Shown: one piece after another, positions 1 to 6,879 of the stretch
How positions within the stretch are numbered: position 1 is the first letter of the stretch
Layout: each line of letters opens with the position of its first letter
Assembly (NCBI GenBank): GCA_041685075.1
Contig: JAWLGN010000191.1
Coordinates: 1 to 10,725 of the forward strand
Length of the DNA stretch: 10,725 nt
Reading direction: 5' to 3'
Source of the DNA: JAMCRM01 sp041685075
GTDB taxonomy: Bacteria > Acidobacteriota > Terriglobia > Bryobacterales > Bryobacteraceae
The notes under the pieces: generated by a model
The model's input: only the letters and a program-made list of their open reading frames with translations
Databases searched by the model: none
What the model was told of the DNA's origin: nothing
Position numbers and translations under genes: made by a program

Positions 1-7
1 GCGCCCC

Positions 8-466
8 TTGCGGCCCCCACCGGGCGTCGAGTACGACCCCTGGATCGAACACCTCGCCTGGCTGATGGACAGTTCCATCGGGATCGGCCGGTGGTCCATA
101 GGGCTAGACGGGTTGCTGGGACTCGTGCCGGGCCTGGGAGACGTGGCCGGCTCCCTCATCTCCATGGCCATCGTGATGCGCGCCGTGCGCGCCGGAGTCC
201 CCCGCATCGCCATCGCCCGCATGGTGGCCAATATCGCGATCGACACGCTGGTGGGCGCCGTCCCGCTGGCCGGCGACCTGTTCGACTTCGCCTACAAGGC
301 CAACATGAAGAACCTCCGGATTTACCGCCAGAGCCTGGAAGGCGGCCGCGGCTCGACCGCGCGCCACTGGATGTTCTTCGCGGTGCTGGCCGTGGGTCTG
401 CTGGCCGTTCTGGCGGTGCCCATCATCGTGCTGGTGCTGCTGGTCCGCGCCGCCGGAGCCCTGTGA
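8..466 (+). CDS. DUF4112 domain membrane protein (5' end possibly outside window)
   Basis: The protein is 152 aa if read from the TTG at position 8. The frame is open to the left edge, so the true start may lie upstream. Residues about 33-107 carry the hallmark of the DUF4112 family: a glycine/proline-rich stretch LLGLVPGLGDVAGSL, then AIARMVANIAIDTLVGAVPLAGDLFDFAYKAN split over two amphipathic or membrane-dipping segments. A clear hydrophobic transmembrane helix follows near residues 121-146. The function of the family is not established; it is normally a small integral membrane protein. It ends 36 bp before the convergent stop of the IclR-type gene, so it is not in an operon with anything seen here. 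Family call is strong; the start is uncertain. Confidence 0.85.
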   Translation: MRPPPGVEYDPWIEHLAWLMDSSIGIGRWSIGLDGLLGLVPGLGDVAGSLISMAIVMRAVRAGVPRIAIARMVANIAIDTLVGAVPLAGDLFDFAYKANMKNLRIYRQSLEGGRGSTARHWMFFAVLAVGLLAVLAVPIIVLVLLVRAAGAL

Positions 467-502
467 ACCGTCGAGCGACATCCAGCTTGCCGGACGGCTA
501 TC

Positions 503-1264
503 TTACGAGAGCACCGCGGTAATGCTGGCGGCGCACTCCTTGACCTGCTCCGAGATGGCGGCGAGGTTCTCCGAGGTGACCTGCACGGTGGTGCCGGAGA
601 CGCTGACGGCGGCGACAACCTTGTTCTGGCCATCGAAGATGGGCGCCCCGATGCACCGTGCGCCCAACTCGTCCTCTTCATCGTCGAGGGCATAGCCCAG
701 CCTGCGAGTGCGCGCGATCTCTTCGCGCAGGCGGCGCAGCGAGCAGATGGTGTTATCGTTGTGGCGCGGCAGACCGCGCTCGCGCACCAGGCGTTCCACT
801 TCCTCCTCCGGCAGGTGCGCAATCAGGGCCTTGCCCACGCCGGTGCAGTGAACGTCCATGCGCTTGCCCAGCCAGGTGGCCAGGCGATAGACGTTGGGCG
901 GTTCCACTTTCTCGATCAGCACCGCCTCGCCCTGCTCCAGCATGGCCAGGTGCACGGTGAGACGGGTGCGGGCCATCAGGGCCTTCAAAAACGGCAGCGC
1001 CTTCTCCCGCAGCCCGATCCCGCTCAAAGCCATGTTCGCCAGGCCGAACAGTTTGAGGCCGAACAGGTAGCGGCTCTTGGCGTTGCGGTGCAGGTAGCCG
1101 CGGCGTTCCAGCGTCAGCAGCAGGCAATGCACGGAGCTTTTGGGCAGCCCCATGCGGCGCGTCACCTCGCCGAGCGTGAGGCCGGTCCGCGACTGCGCCA
1201 GCAACTCCAGCGCGCTGAGCGCCTTGTCCACAGCCGGGACCGAGGGGGTTTTGATGCCGTTCAT
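503..1264 (-). CDS. IclR-family transcriptional regulator
   Basis: The 253-aa product has the standard IclR length and order. A winged helix-turn-helix lies at about residues 10-70 (GLTLGEVTRRMGLPKSSVHC is the HTH core). An effector-binding domain follows at about 75-250, with the family motifs HCTGVGKALIA (139-149) and GYALDDEEDELGARCIGAPIFD (190-211). The start is supported by a GGAGG Shine-Dalgarno at 1275-1271, six bases before the ATG at 1264. It lies 54 bp downstream of the DapA-like gene on the same strand, so it probably controls that gene and its neighbours. IclR members often regulate carbon-source catabolism (KdgR for pectin, IclR for glyoxylate, PcaR for aromatics). The ligand cannot be read from sequence. 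Family call very secure; target inferred. Confidence 0.95.
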   Translation of the reverse strand: MNGIKTPSVPAVDKALSALELLAQSRTGLTLGEVTRRMGLPKSSVHCLLLTLERRGYLHRNAKSRYLFGLKLFGLANMALSGIGLREKALPFLKALMARTRLTVHLAMLEQGEAVLIEKVEPPNVYRLATWLGKRMDVHCTGVGKALIAHLPEEEVERLVRERGLPRHNDNTICSLRRLREEIARTRRLGYALDDEEDELGARCIGAPIFDGQNKVVAAVSVSGTTVQVTSENLAAISEQVKECAASITAVLS

Positions 1265-1299
1265 GCCATCCCTCCGTTCAAAATCCTGGACGAAGAGGC

Positions 1300-1305
1300 A
1301 TTGTA
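1300..1305 (-). promoter_or_regulatory. Possible -10 box for the IclR gene
   Basis: On the minus strand the gap before the IclR gene contains TACAAT (1305 to 1300), five of six matches to the sigma70 -10 consensus. The expected transcript start near 1293 would leave a leader of about 29 nt that includes the GGAGG ribosome site. No convincing -35 element is seen about 17 bp upstream, which would fall in the end of the DapA-like gene. The regulator may therefore be expressed from its own weak promoter as well as by read-through. Confidence 0.3.
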
Positions 1306-1318
1306 ACAGGCGGAAACG

Positions 1319-2269
1319 TCAGGCGCCGCGTTGCCGCGCCGCCAGGGGATTGTGGGGCATTCCCAGCTCATCGAGCAGCGCCAGCACGCGGCCGTTGAGG
1401 AAGCGTATGTGCGCCAGGTCGTGGGAGTTCAACTCCACGGTGGCCTCCCGGACCGCGGGGGAGCGCAGCAGCCCGCGCGCCTCCAGCAGTTGTTTTTCGG
1501 CGTGGTGGAAGAGTTCCATGTTCTGCAGGCTGAAGACGATCTGGGGCAGCACGCCGCGAAAGACGGCGTAGGCGCCTTCCCGGTCGCCGCCCGATGCCAG
1601 GCGGAAGACGCGCGCCAGCACGTCGGCAATGGCGAGACCGGGCATCACCCCGCAGATGCCCGCATCGATCAACTCCAGGATGTACATGCCCCCCCAGCCT
1701 TCGATCACCCCCACGCTGCCTCCGGTAGCCTGGAGGATGCGGGCGGTCTTGGCGGCCATGAGGGCCTCTTCGAGCTTCACGTAGCGGAAATGCGGGTGCT
1801 GGGCGTGGAGCGCGGCCACGAACTCCGCTCCGATGGTGGCGCCCCCGGGGTTGAAATCCTGGATCACGACGGGCAGGTCCACGGCGCGCAGGATGGCATC
1901 GAAGTAGCGCGTCAGATCGCGCTCGGAAAGCGAAAAGAGCCGCGGCGTCCCGAGGTTGATGGCGGTGGCGCCGGCCTGCGCGGCGCGCACCGCCGCTTCC
2001 CGCGCCAAACGCAGCGAAGGCTGGTTCACCTGGGCGATGACGGGGATGCGGCCGCGGCCGGCGTCGATGGCGGTAGCCAGCGCCTCTTCGCGCTCCCGCT
2101 CGGAAAGCTTATAGAACTCGCTGGCGTAGGCCGGCAGGCACACCGCGCAGGCGCCCGCCTCGGCGGCGAAAGCCACCAGGTCCCTGAGCGCCTGGTGATC
2201 GATGTTGCCGTCTTGGCCGAACGGCGTTGGCAGCACGGGTACGACTCCCCGAATCGAGAACTCAGCCAT
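1319..2269 (-). CDS. DapA-family (dihydrodipicolinate synthase-like) lyase/aldolase
   Basis: The protein is 316 aa, close to the usual 290-320 aa of the class I aldolase TIM-barrel family of DapA, NanA and KDG aldolases. The N-terminus IRGVVPVLPTPF and the Schiff-base lysine in FRYVKLEE (Lys165) are characteristic. The lysine-synthesis signature is not intact: where DapA has GTTGES this protein has PAYASEF (47-52), and where DapA has YNVP it has DFNP (138-141), so the catalytic tyrosine and both threonines appear replaced. It is therefore probably not the lysine enzyme but a paralogue acting on another 2-keto acid. Its pairing with an IclR regulator and proximity to a PL22-like gene make a keto-deoxy sugar-acid aldolase or dehydratase plausible; this is inference. 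An exact TATAAT lies 7 nt before the ATG, suggesting a leaderless mRNA. Confidence 0.88.
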   Translation of the reverse strand: MAEFSIRGVVPVLPTPFGQDGNIDHQALRDLVAFAAEAGACAVCLPAYASEFYKLSEREREEALATAIDAGRGRIPVIAQVNQPSLRLAREAAVRAAQAGATAINLGTPRLFSLSERDLTRYFDAILRAVDLPVVIQDFNPGGATIGAEFVAALHAQHPHFRYVKLEEALMAAKTARILQATGGSVGVIEGWGGMYILELIDAGICGVMPGLAIADVLARVFRLASGGDREGAYAVFRGVLPQIVFSLQNMELFHHAEKQLLEARGLLRSPAVREATVELNSHDLAHIRFLNGRVLALLDELGMPHNPLAARQRGA

Positions 2270-2276
2270 AGCAGCG

Positions 2277-2282
2277 ATTATA
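2277..2282 (-). promoter_or_regulatory. -10 box immediately upstream of the DapA-like start
   Basis: The minus strand reads TATAAT (2282 to 2277), a perfect sigma70 -10 hexamer, followed by 7 nt and then the ATG at 2269. Initiation the usual 6-8 nt downstream would begin the mRNA at or next to the start codon, so the transcript would be leaderless. No Shine-Dalgarno is present. The box sits in the 10-bp palindrome GATTATAATC (2276-2285), so the plus strand also reads TATAAT (2279-2284) and could serve the divergent hydrolase. A good -35 hexamer is not evident on either strand. Confidence 0.5.
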
Positions 2283-2379
2283 ATCGGGCACGCGATAGGC
2301 GGCCGTTCAGAATGGTGGATGGGCCGGAAAGCCGGAACCGCCCTGCAGCCCTGGCCGCGCGATGATAGGATCTAACCTT

Positions 2380-3297
2380 ATGAGGCAAAGATGGGTGATA
2401 GCGGCCCTGGGGATGGTGCTGACGGCCGCAGTAGCCGCACCGCAGAATAAACCCGCTCCCGATTTCGCCGACGTGAAGTACGGCCCGCACGAGCGCAACG
2501 TCCTGGACTTCTGGAAAGCCCGCGCGGCAACGCCGGCGCCCCTGGTTCTCTTTATTCACGGCGGCGGTTTCCGGCGGGGCGACAAAAGCTCGCTTTCCGC
2601 GGCGCGTCTGAAAGAGTATCTCGAGGCCGGCTTTGCCGTCGCCGCCATCAACTACCGCCTCACCGATACCGCGCCCGCCCCGGCCCAGTACATGGACTGC
2701 GCGCGTGCGCTGCAGTACATCCGCTCGCGGGCCGAGGAGTGGAAGATCGATCCGAAGCTGGTGGCCTCCACCGGCAGTTCCGCCGGGGCGGGTACCTCCC
2801 TCTGGCTGGCCTTTCGGGACGACATGGCCGACCCGAACAGCGACGACCCGGTGGCGCGGCAGTCCACGCGCCTCACCTGCGTGGCGGTGAACAACGCCCA
2901 GTCCTCCTACGATCCCCGGTTCGCCGAGAAGATCGGGATTCCGCGGCCCAACTTCGAGCGCCACGAGTTCTTTCTGCCCTTCTACGGGATCACTCGGGAG
3001 GAGATCGACAGCCCCAAGGCGTACAAGCGATACACCGACGCCGCCCCCATCACCTATCTCACGGCGGACGATGCGCCGGTGCACCTCTCCTACAACTACG
3101 CGGACGAGCCGTGCGACAGCACCTCGGACATATCCCTGGTAGTGCATCACCCGCGGCTCGGCCTGGCCCTGAAGCGGGAGATGGATAAGCTCGGCATCGA
3201 GTGCGTGGTGCAGTACCGCGGCCAGCAGGGCCCCGAACCCATCAGCGCGCTCGAGTTCATCAAGAAGCACATCGAGCGGGCTCGCCGGGCACGCTGA
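2380..3297 (+). CDS. Secreted alpha/beta hydrolase (HSL/BD-FAE-type esterase-like)
   Basis: The 305-aa product starts with a signal peptide: basic MRQR, a hydrophobic core to about residue 20, and A-rich VAA before PQN, so export is likely. The oxyanion motif HGGG is at residues 60-63 and the nucleophile elbow GSSAG at 132-136 (Ser134), both typical of hormone-sensitive-lipase-like carboxylesterases. The usual C-terminal GHG-type catalytic histidine is absent from the expected place, which reads QYRGQQGPEP (278-287); His256/His257 may substitute. The ATG at 2380 is preferred over one 18 nt upstream because AGGA (2367-2370) lies nine bases before it and the signal peptide then starts with its basic residues. 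It is divergent from the DapA-like gene and overlaps the PL22-like gene tail-to-tail by 38 bp. Esterase removal of acyl groups from plant polymers is a reasonable guess only. Confidence 0.87.
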   Translation: MRQRWVIAALGMVLTAAVAAPQNKPAPDFADVKYGPHERNVLDFWKARAATPAPLVLFIHGGGFRRGDKSSLSAARLKEYLEAGFAVAAINYRLTDTAPAPAQYMDCARALQYIRSRAEEWKIDPKLVASTGSSAGAGTSLWLAFRDDMADPNSDDPVARQSTRLTCVAVNNAQSSYDPRFAEKIGIPRPNFERHEFFLPFYGITREEIDSPKAYKRYTDAAPITYLTADDAPVHLSYNYADEPCDSTSDISLVVHHPRLGLALKREMDKLGIECVVQYRGQQGPEPISALEFIKKHIERARRAR

Positions 3298-4405
3298 ACG
3301 GCAGGCCGGCGACGTAAACCTGCGGATGGCCCGTCCGGTCGCTGGTAAAAGCGATCTGGCGCTCGGAGTGCGACCACGATGGGTGCGGGTGCGTCCACTG
3401 CGGGCCGTAAACGCTATCGGTGGCGTTTTCCATCCAGCTCAGGGTGGCGGCGGCGCTGCGCGCGGCGGCGAAATCTTCGGCCAGGGCGTAGCAGTCCCGT
3501 TTCCACTGCGTTCCCTGATTGGAGGACTCGGGCAGGCACACGGTCCGGATCGCCCCCGTGGCTACGTCGATCGTTTGAATGCCGCGGTCCGGATGGTTGG
3601 TGTCGCAGAGGATGGCGGTGCCGGCACGGTTCGGGGCAATGTGCCAGGCATTGTGCTCCGCGATGGTGCGGATCTGCCGCGTGGTCCAATCCATGCGGCA
3701 GAGGCGGTAGGGCCAGACGGTGAAGACGATGTCGCCGGTCGAGCCGAGGAAGGTTTCGTGGACGACGAACTCGTCGTTGCCGTGCTCGTAGAGGCACTCC
3801 AGGCCGGTGCCGTCGCGGCGCACGCGGTGCATGCGGGGCGCGGGGTCGCCGGCGAACTCGATCCACTCGGCTTCGAGCGGATGAAATTGCGGGTGAATCA
3901 CGGTGCGGGGGAAGGGGATGACGTGGGATCCACAGCCGTCCATGCGCCCCACCACCAGGCCCTGCCCATTGGGCCCCTTGAAAGCGGCGACCAGCCAGTC
4001 CCCATCCGGGCTGAGGGAGCACTCGCCCAACTGGGCTTCGGGGAGCTCCAGCAGAAGCCGTTCCGAGAGGGTGGCCAGGTCGAGCGCCAGGATGGCGCTG
4101 CCGCGGGTGAAGACGATCTCCCGGCCGGCGGGGTGAAGCGCCGGGGAGAAGGGATGGATCGCCACGCCCTCCGTTAACTGCCGCAAGGTGCCGTCATCGA
4201 GCGAGGCTTCGAACAACTGCGCCTGCCCAGTACGGTAGGAGGTGAAGAAGAGCGCTCGATCGCCGGGCAGAAACGAGCATTGCAGGAAATAGGACGGGTG
4301 GTTGATCGAGGGCGCCGAGGTGAGTTGGATGATGGCGGCGCCGGTTTCGGGGTCGCGGGTATGGGTCCATTCGGCCGCGAAAGCGGCTCCCCGGCCCCCG
4401 CTCAT
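3260..4405 (-). CDS. PL22-like (oligogalacturonate lyase family) beta-propeller protein
   Basis: The 381-aa protein matches the length of oligogalacturonate lyases (about 385-390 aa). It opens with the family-type TRDPETGAAIIQLTS and NHPSYF segments and is built of repeated TolB/WD40-like blades such as LSPDGDWLVAAF and IAFTSDRTGHPQVYV. The QWTHPH segment (336-341) keeps the Gln-x-x-His-x-His spacing expected for the metal-binding Gln and two His of PL22 enzymes; His255 (NAWH) and His216-Glu217 (VVHE) are candidates for the other active-site positions. There is no signal peptide, so it is probably cytoplasmic, as in PL22, where the enzyme cleaves short oligogalacturonides by beta-elimination. 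The ATG at 4405 overlaps the upstream TGA as ATGA, so translation is coupled to the MetE-like gene. The frame is open farther upstream, but that part is antisense-free shadow of the MetE-like gene. Substrate is inferred. Confidence 0.82.
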   Translation of the reverse strand: MSGGRGAAFAAEWTHTRDPETGAAIIQLTSAPSINHPSYFLQCSFLPGDRALFFTSYRTGQAQLFEASLDDGTLRQLTEGVAIHPFSPALHPAGREIVFTRGSAILALDLATLSERLLLELPEAQLGECSLSPDGDWLVAAFKGPNGQGLVVGRMDGCGSHVIPFPRTVIHPQFHPLEAEWIEFAGDPAPRMHRVRRDGTGLECLYEHGNDEFVVHETFLGSTGDIVFTVWPYRLCRMDWTTRQIRTIAEHNAWHIAPNRAGTAILCDTNHPDRGIQTIDVATGAIRTVCLPESSNQGTQWKRDCYALAEDFAAARSAAATLSWMENATDSVYGPQWTHPHPSWSHSERQIAFTSDRTGHPQVYVAGLPFSVPGEPARCAS

Positions 4406-5418
4406 GACGCCGCTCCGGCGGCATCGGCCATCCCCGCGTACAGGTTCCGGCCGGCCACCAGGGCCTCCATCTTGCGATCGGCCACCGAGCGCTTCAGCAT
4501 CCAGAAGCCGCAGTCGGGGTGCACCCAGCCCAGGCGTCCCGGACCCAGGGTGCGTTCGATGCGCTCGATGCGGCGGGCCACCTCGTCGGCCGTCTCCACG
4601 GGATTGACTTTGATATCGATGACGCCGAAACCCAGGGTGATGCGCCGGTCCACGTCTTTGAAGGCGGCCAGGTCCTCGGCGGGGCGGTGGGCGAGTTCCA
4701 GCACCAGGTGGTCGCAGCGCAGACTGTTCAGAAAACCGATCAGCGCCTTCCATTCGCCGCGCTGGATGGTCTGGCCGCCGTAGTTGCCGAAGCAGAGATG
4801 CACGGCCTTCTGGCCTTCGAAGGCGTCCAGCACGCGGTTGATGGCGGCCGCGGCAACCGGTGCGTCGGCAGGGTTGCCGGGCAGGTTGGCCTCGTCCACC
4901 TGGAGACAGGCGCAGGGCAGGCCGCGCACCTGTTCGGCGAGCACGCCCGCGATGGCGTCGGTGAGGGCGAGCGGATCTTTGTAGTGGCGATCGAGGAGCG
5001 TGCGGGCGAGCATGTAGGGGCTGGTGACGGTGAACTTGAACGGTCCGCCGGCGACTTCGGCGGCGCGCCGGCAATCGCCCGCCAGGTCGAGCCAGCCTTC
5101 GCCGAGGGCCCTCTCCACCACGCCGGCGGGCTTGCCGCGGAAGCGCATGCGGTCGAGCGCGGCGAAGGCCTCGCAATCCGACCGCCCCAACTGCGTGCGG
5201 ACGCCGCCCATGCGCCCCACGAAGTAATCGATCATGCCGTTGGTGCCGGGGTGGTTGACGTCGAAGCGGTAGAGCTCACCGTCGGTGGGCAGGTCGATGC
5301 CGATCTGCCGCTGAAGGGCGAATACGACGCGCGTGGCATCTATCAGGGCCTGCTCGCTCGGCAGCGCAACCAGCCAGTCGGGAATCGGGTAAGAGCCTAC
5401 GGTAGTAGTCCGGATCAT
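4402..5418 (-). CDS. MetE C-terminal-type zinc methyltransferase (cobalamin-independent methionine synthase family)
   Basis: The 338-aa product corresponds to the catalytic C-terminal half of MetE and lacks the N-terminal half, like archaeal core MetE and other short members. It begins TTTVGSYP, typical of these proteins, and has the DGE motif at 46-48. All four zinc ligands are visible in the expected order: HLC (His207, Cys209), Glu241 in LVLELAHR, and Cys303 in HPDCGF. The enzyme class activates a thiol on zinc and moves a methyl or alkyl group to it; donor and acceptor are unknown here. The frame is open to 5499, but homology starts at the ATG at 5418, so that start is chosen although no clear ribosome site precedes it. 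Its stop overlaps the PL22-like start (ATGA), implying joint production. A role in methionine synthesis is possible but the context suggests a specialised methyl transfer. Confidence 0.88.
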   Translation of the reverse strand: MIRTTTVGSYPIPDWLVALPSEQALIDATRVVFALQRQIGIDLPTDGELYRFDVNHPGTNGMIDYFVGRMGGVRTQLGRSDCEAFAALDRMRFRGKPAGVVERALGEGWLDLAGDCRRAAEVAGGPFKFTVTSPYMLARTLLDRHYKDPLALTDAIAGVLAEQVRGLPCACLQVDEANLPGNPADAPVAAAAINRVLDAFEGQKAVHLCFGNYGGQTIQRGEWKALIGFLNSLRCDHLVLELAHRPAEDLAAFKDVDRRITLGFGVIDIKVNPVETADEVARRIERIERTLGPGRLGWVHPDCGFWMLKRSVADRKMEALVAGRNLYAGMADAAGAAS

Positions 5419-5478
5419 TAAAATAGATGATGCTGGAACCGGCGCAGAGGTTCTGGATATTTGCCTTTCGGCTCCACC

Positions 5479-5522
5479 ACCCTGGTTGGCTGGCCACACC
5501 CCTGGGCCGGGCGAACCAGGGT
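5479..5522. repeat. 9-bp inverted repeat in divergent intergenic region
   Basis: ACCCTGGTT (5479-5487) and AACCAGGGT (5514-5522) are perfect inverted copies 26 bp apart in the 123-bp gap between the divergent MetE-like and glycosyltransferase genes. The right copy abuts TATGAT (5522-5527), a plausible -10 box for the glycosyltransferase, so it could be an operator for a dimeric regulator. The arms are too far apart and the gap too GC-rich without a T-tract for a simple terminator. Function is unproven. Confidence 0.4.
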
Positions 5523-5541
5523 ATGATTATTAGCTCCGACC

Positions 5542-6879
5542 ATGCCCATCCTCACGCTACTGCCCCGGTTGCGGCTCGAAACCAAGGATCGGTTGCGGCA
5601 CAATCGCGTGATCCGCGACTGGATGTCGCTCGCCGCCGCACTTCGCGCCGGCGGCGCCAGGCACGACGCGCAGGCGCTCGCCCGCTCCATCGCCCATCTG
5701 TGTGAAGCCGCGCGGCTCGCGGGCAGCGAAGACCGCAGAATCGAGATGGAGCGCCGCATTTCCGAACGCATTGCGGCACTCCAGGGCCGGAACATCAACT
5801 GGGAGCCCTTCACTCCACTATGGCGGACGGACGCCATCGAGAAGGCCGTTGTGTTGAAACGGTGCGTCGGACCTCGCGAGCGCGGCGTGCTGCTGGTGTT
5901 GTTCGAGTACCAATGGGCCCGGTTGATGCAGCTTTCCAACCTGGAGGAGTTTGCGCGCAGCTACACGCTGGTCGTAGCGCCTACATGGAGCGCGCCGCAC
6001 AGTCTGCCGAACTGCCTCTTCCCGGCGCTCTACCCGGATTCGCTGGTGTCGCTGATCAGCGACCCTGACGACTTGCCGATTCTGCCTCGCCTCTCGAGCC
6101 GGACCCGCGTCGTTCCGCTGTACTGTTCCAGTTGGGTCAATCCGCAATGGTTCCAGCCGAAGGAGTTCGCGGATAAGGATATCGACATCGTCATGCTGGC
6201 GAATTTCGCCACCTACAAGCGTCATTTCGCGCTGTTTCAAGCACTCGCGGAGATGCCGCGCTCCACACGTGTGGTGCTGATCGGCCAATCGCTGAACGGT
6301 CGGACGGCCGAAACCCTCAGGCGCGAGGCGGCTCTCTATGGCGTCCAGGACCGCTACAGGCTCTATGAGAACACCAGCGACGCCGTGGTTTTCGACATGC
6401 TCGCGCGCGCCAAGATCAGCCTGATTCTCTCGCTGCGGGAAGGTTCGTGCGTGGCCGTGGTGGAGTCGATCATGGCAGACACTCCGGTAGGCCTTTACGA
6501 GGACGCGGCGGTCGGCTCACGGGTTTTCATCAATGCGCAGACCGGCCGCTTGCTGCGGCGAAAGGGCCTGGCGCGCCAATTGATGGAGTTCATAGAGTCT
6601 GCCGATCGATTCAGCCCGCGCGCGTGGGCTTTGGAAAACCGGATCGACTGCTTCGGCAGCACGGAAGTTCTGAACCAGGCGCTGAAGCAGCACGCGCTGG
6701 AACGGGGCGAGGAATGGACCGAGGATATCGCCGCCCACCACTGGCGGCCCAATCCGACGCTGATCTTCGAAGCCGATCGTCACCGGCTGCAGCCGGCCTA
6801 CGACGACATACAACTCCGCTTCGGTTTTCGCATCGGCGCTGAGCCGCAAGCGATGGCCCGCGCTGCGGGGAAGTCATGA
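5542..6879 (+). CDS. GT-B fold glycosyltransferase (GT4-like)
   Basis: The 445-aa protein has a C-terminal Rossmann domain of the Glycos_transf_1 type at about residues 212-350. It contains the strand IDIVMLANFATYKRH, the strand RVVLIGQS (243-250), and the nucleotide-sugar-binding E-x7-E element EGSCVAVVE (300-308), followed by a DTPVGLYEDAAVG loop. It has no signal peptide or membrane helix, so it is presumably a cytoplasmic or peripheral enzyme adding a sugar to a lipid, glycan or small acceptor. The first 95 residues are charged and helical and not recognisable. The ATG at 5542 has no good ribosome site. No other glycan genes are visible beside it, so it stands alone between a divergent methyltransferase gene and an insertion sequence. 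Substrate unknown. Confidence 0.8.
   Translation: MPILTLLPRLRLETKDRLRHNRVIRDWMSLAAALRAGGARHDAQALARSIAHLCEAARLAGSEDRRIEMERRISERIAALQGRNINWEPFTPLWRTDAIEKAVVLKRCVGPRERGVLLVLFEYQWARLMQLSNLEEFARSYTLVVAPTWSAPHSLPNCLFPALYPDSLVSLISDPDDLPILPRLSSRTRVVPLYCSSWVNPQWFQPKEFADKDIDIVMLANFATYKRHFALFQALAEMPRSTRVVLIGQSLNGRTAETLRREAALYGVQDRYRLYENTSDAVVFDMLARAKISLILSLREGSCVAVVESIMADTPVGLYEDAAVGSRVFINAQTGRLLRRKGLARQLMEFIESADRFSPRAWALENRIDCFGSTEVLNQALKQHALERGEEWTEDIAAHHWRPNPTLIFEADRHRLQPAYDDIQLRFGFRIGAEPQAMARAAGKS

Noticed and set aside
467..502. Bidirectional terminator between the DUF4112 and IclR genes
   Set aside because: Only a 5-bp CCGTC/GACGG pairing with a loop of about 20 bases and no T-tract is present.
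2323..2337. Direct repeat GCCGGAA twice with 8-bp period upstream of the hydrolase
   Set aside because: Only two short GC-rich copies, expected by chance in such DNA; no relation to a promoter box could be shown.
1331..2365. Long plus-strand open frame opposite the DapA-like gene
   Set aside because: It is the antisense shadow of a clear family member; the product is low-complexity and has no recognisable domain. High GC content makes such frames common here.
2278..3270. Long minus-strand open frame opposite the hydrolase
   Set aside because: Antisense to a protein with signal peptide, HGGG and GSSAG motifs; its own translation has no family signature.
4406..5176. N-terminal extension of the PL22-like protein in the same frame
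   Set aside because: The extension is arginine/proline-rich shadow coding of the MetE-like gene; PL22-type homology begins right after the ATG at 4405.
4519..5421. Long plus-strand open frame opposite the MetE-like gene
   Set aside because: The opposite strand encodes all four zinc ligands of the MetE family; this frame is a shadow.
5419..5499. Upstream extension of the MetE-like protein
   Set aside because: The extra 27 residues are unlike the family, which starts near TTTVGSYP; the ATG at 5418 gives the expected N-terminus.
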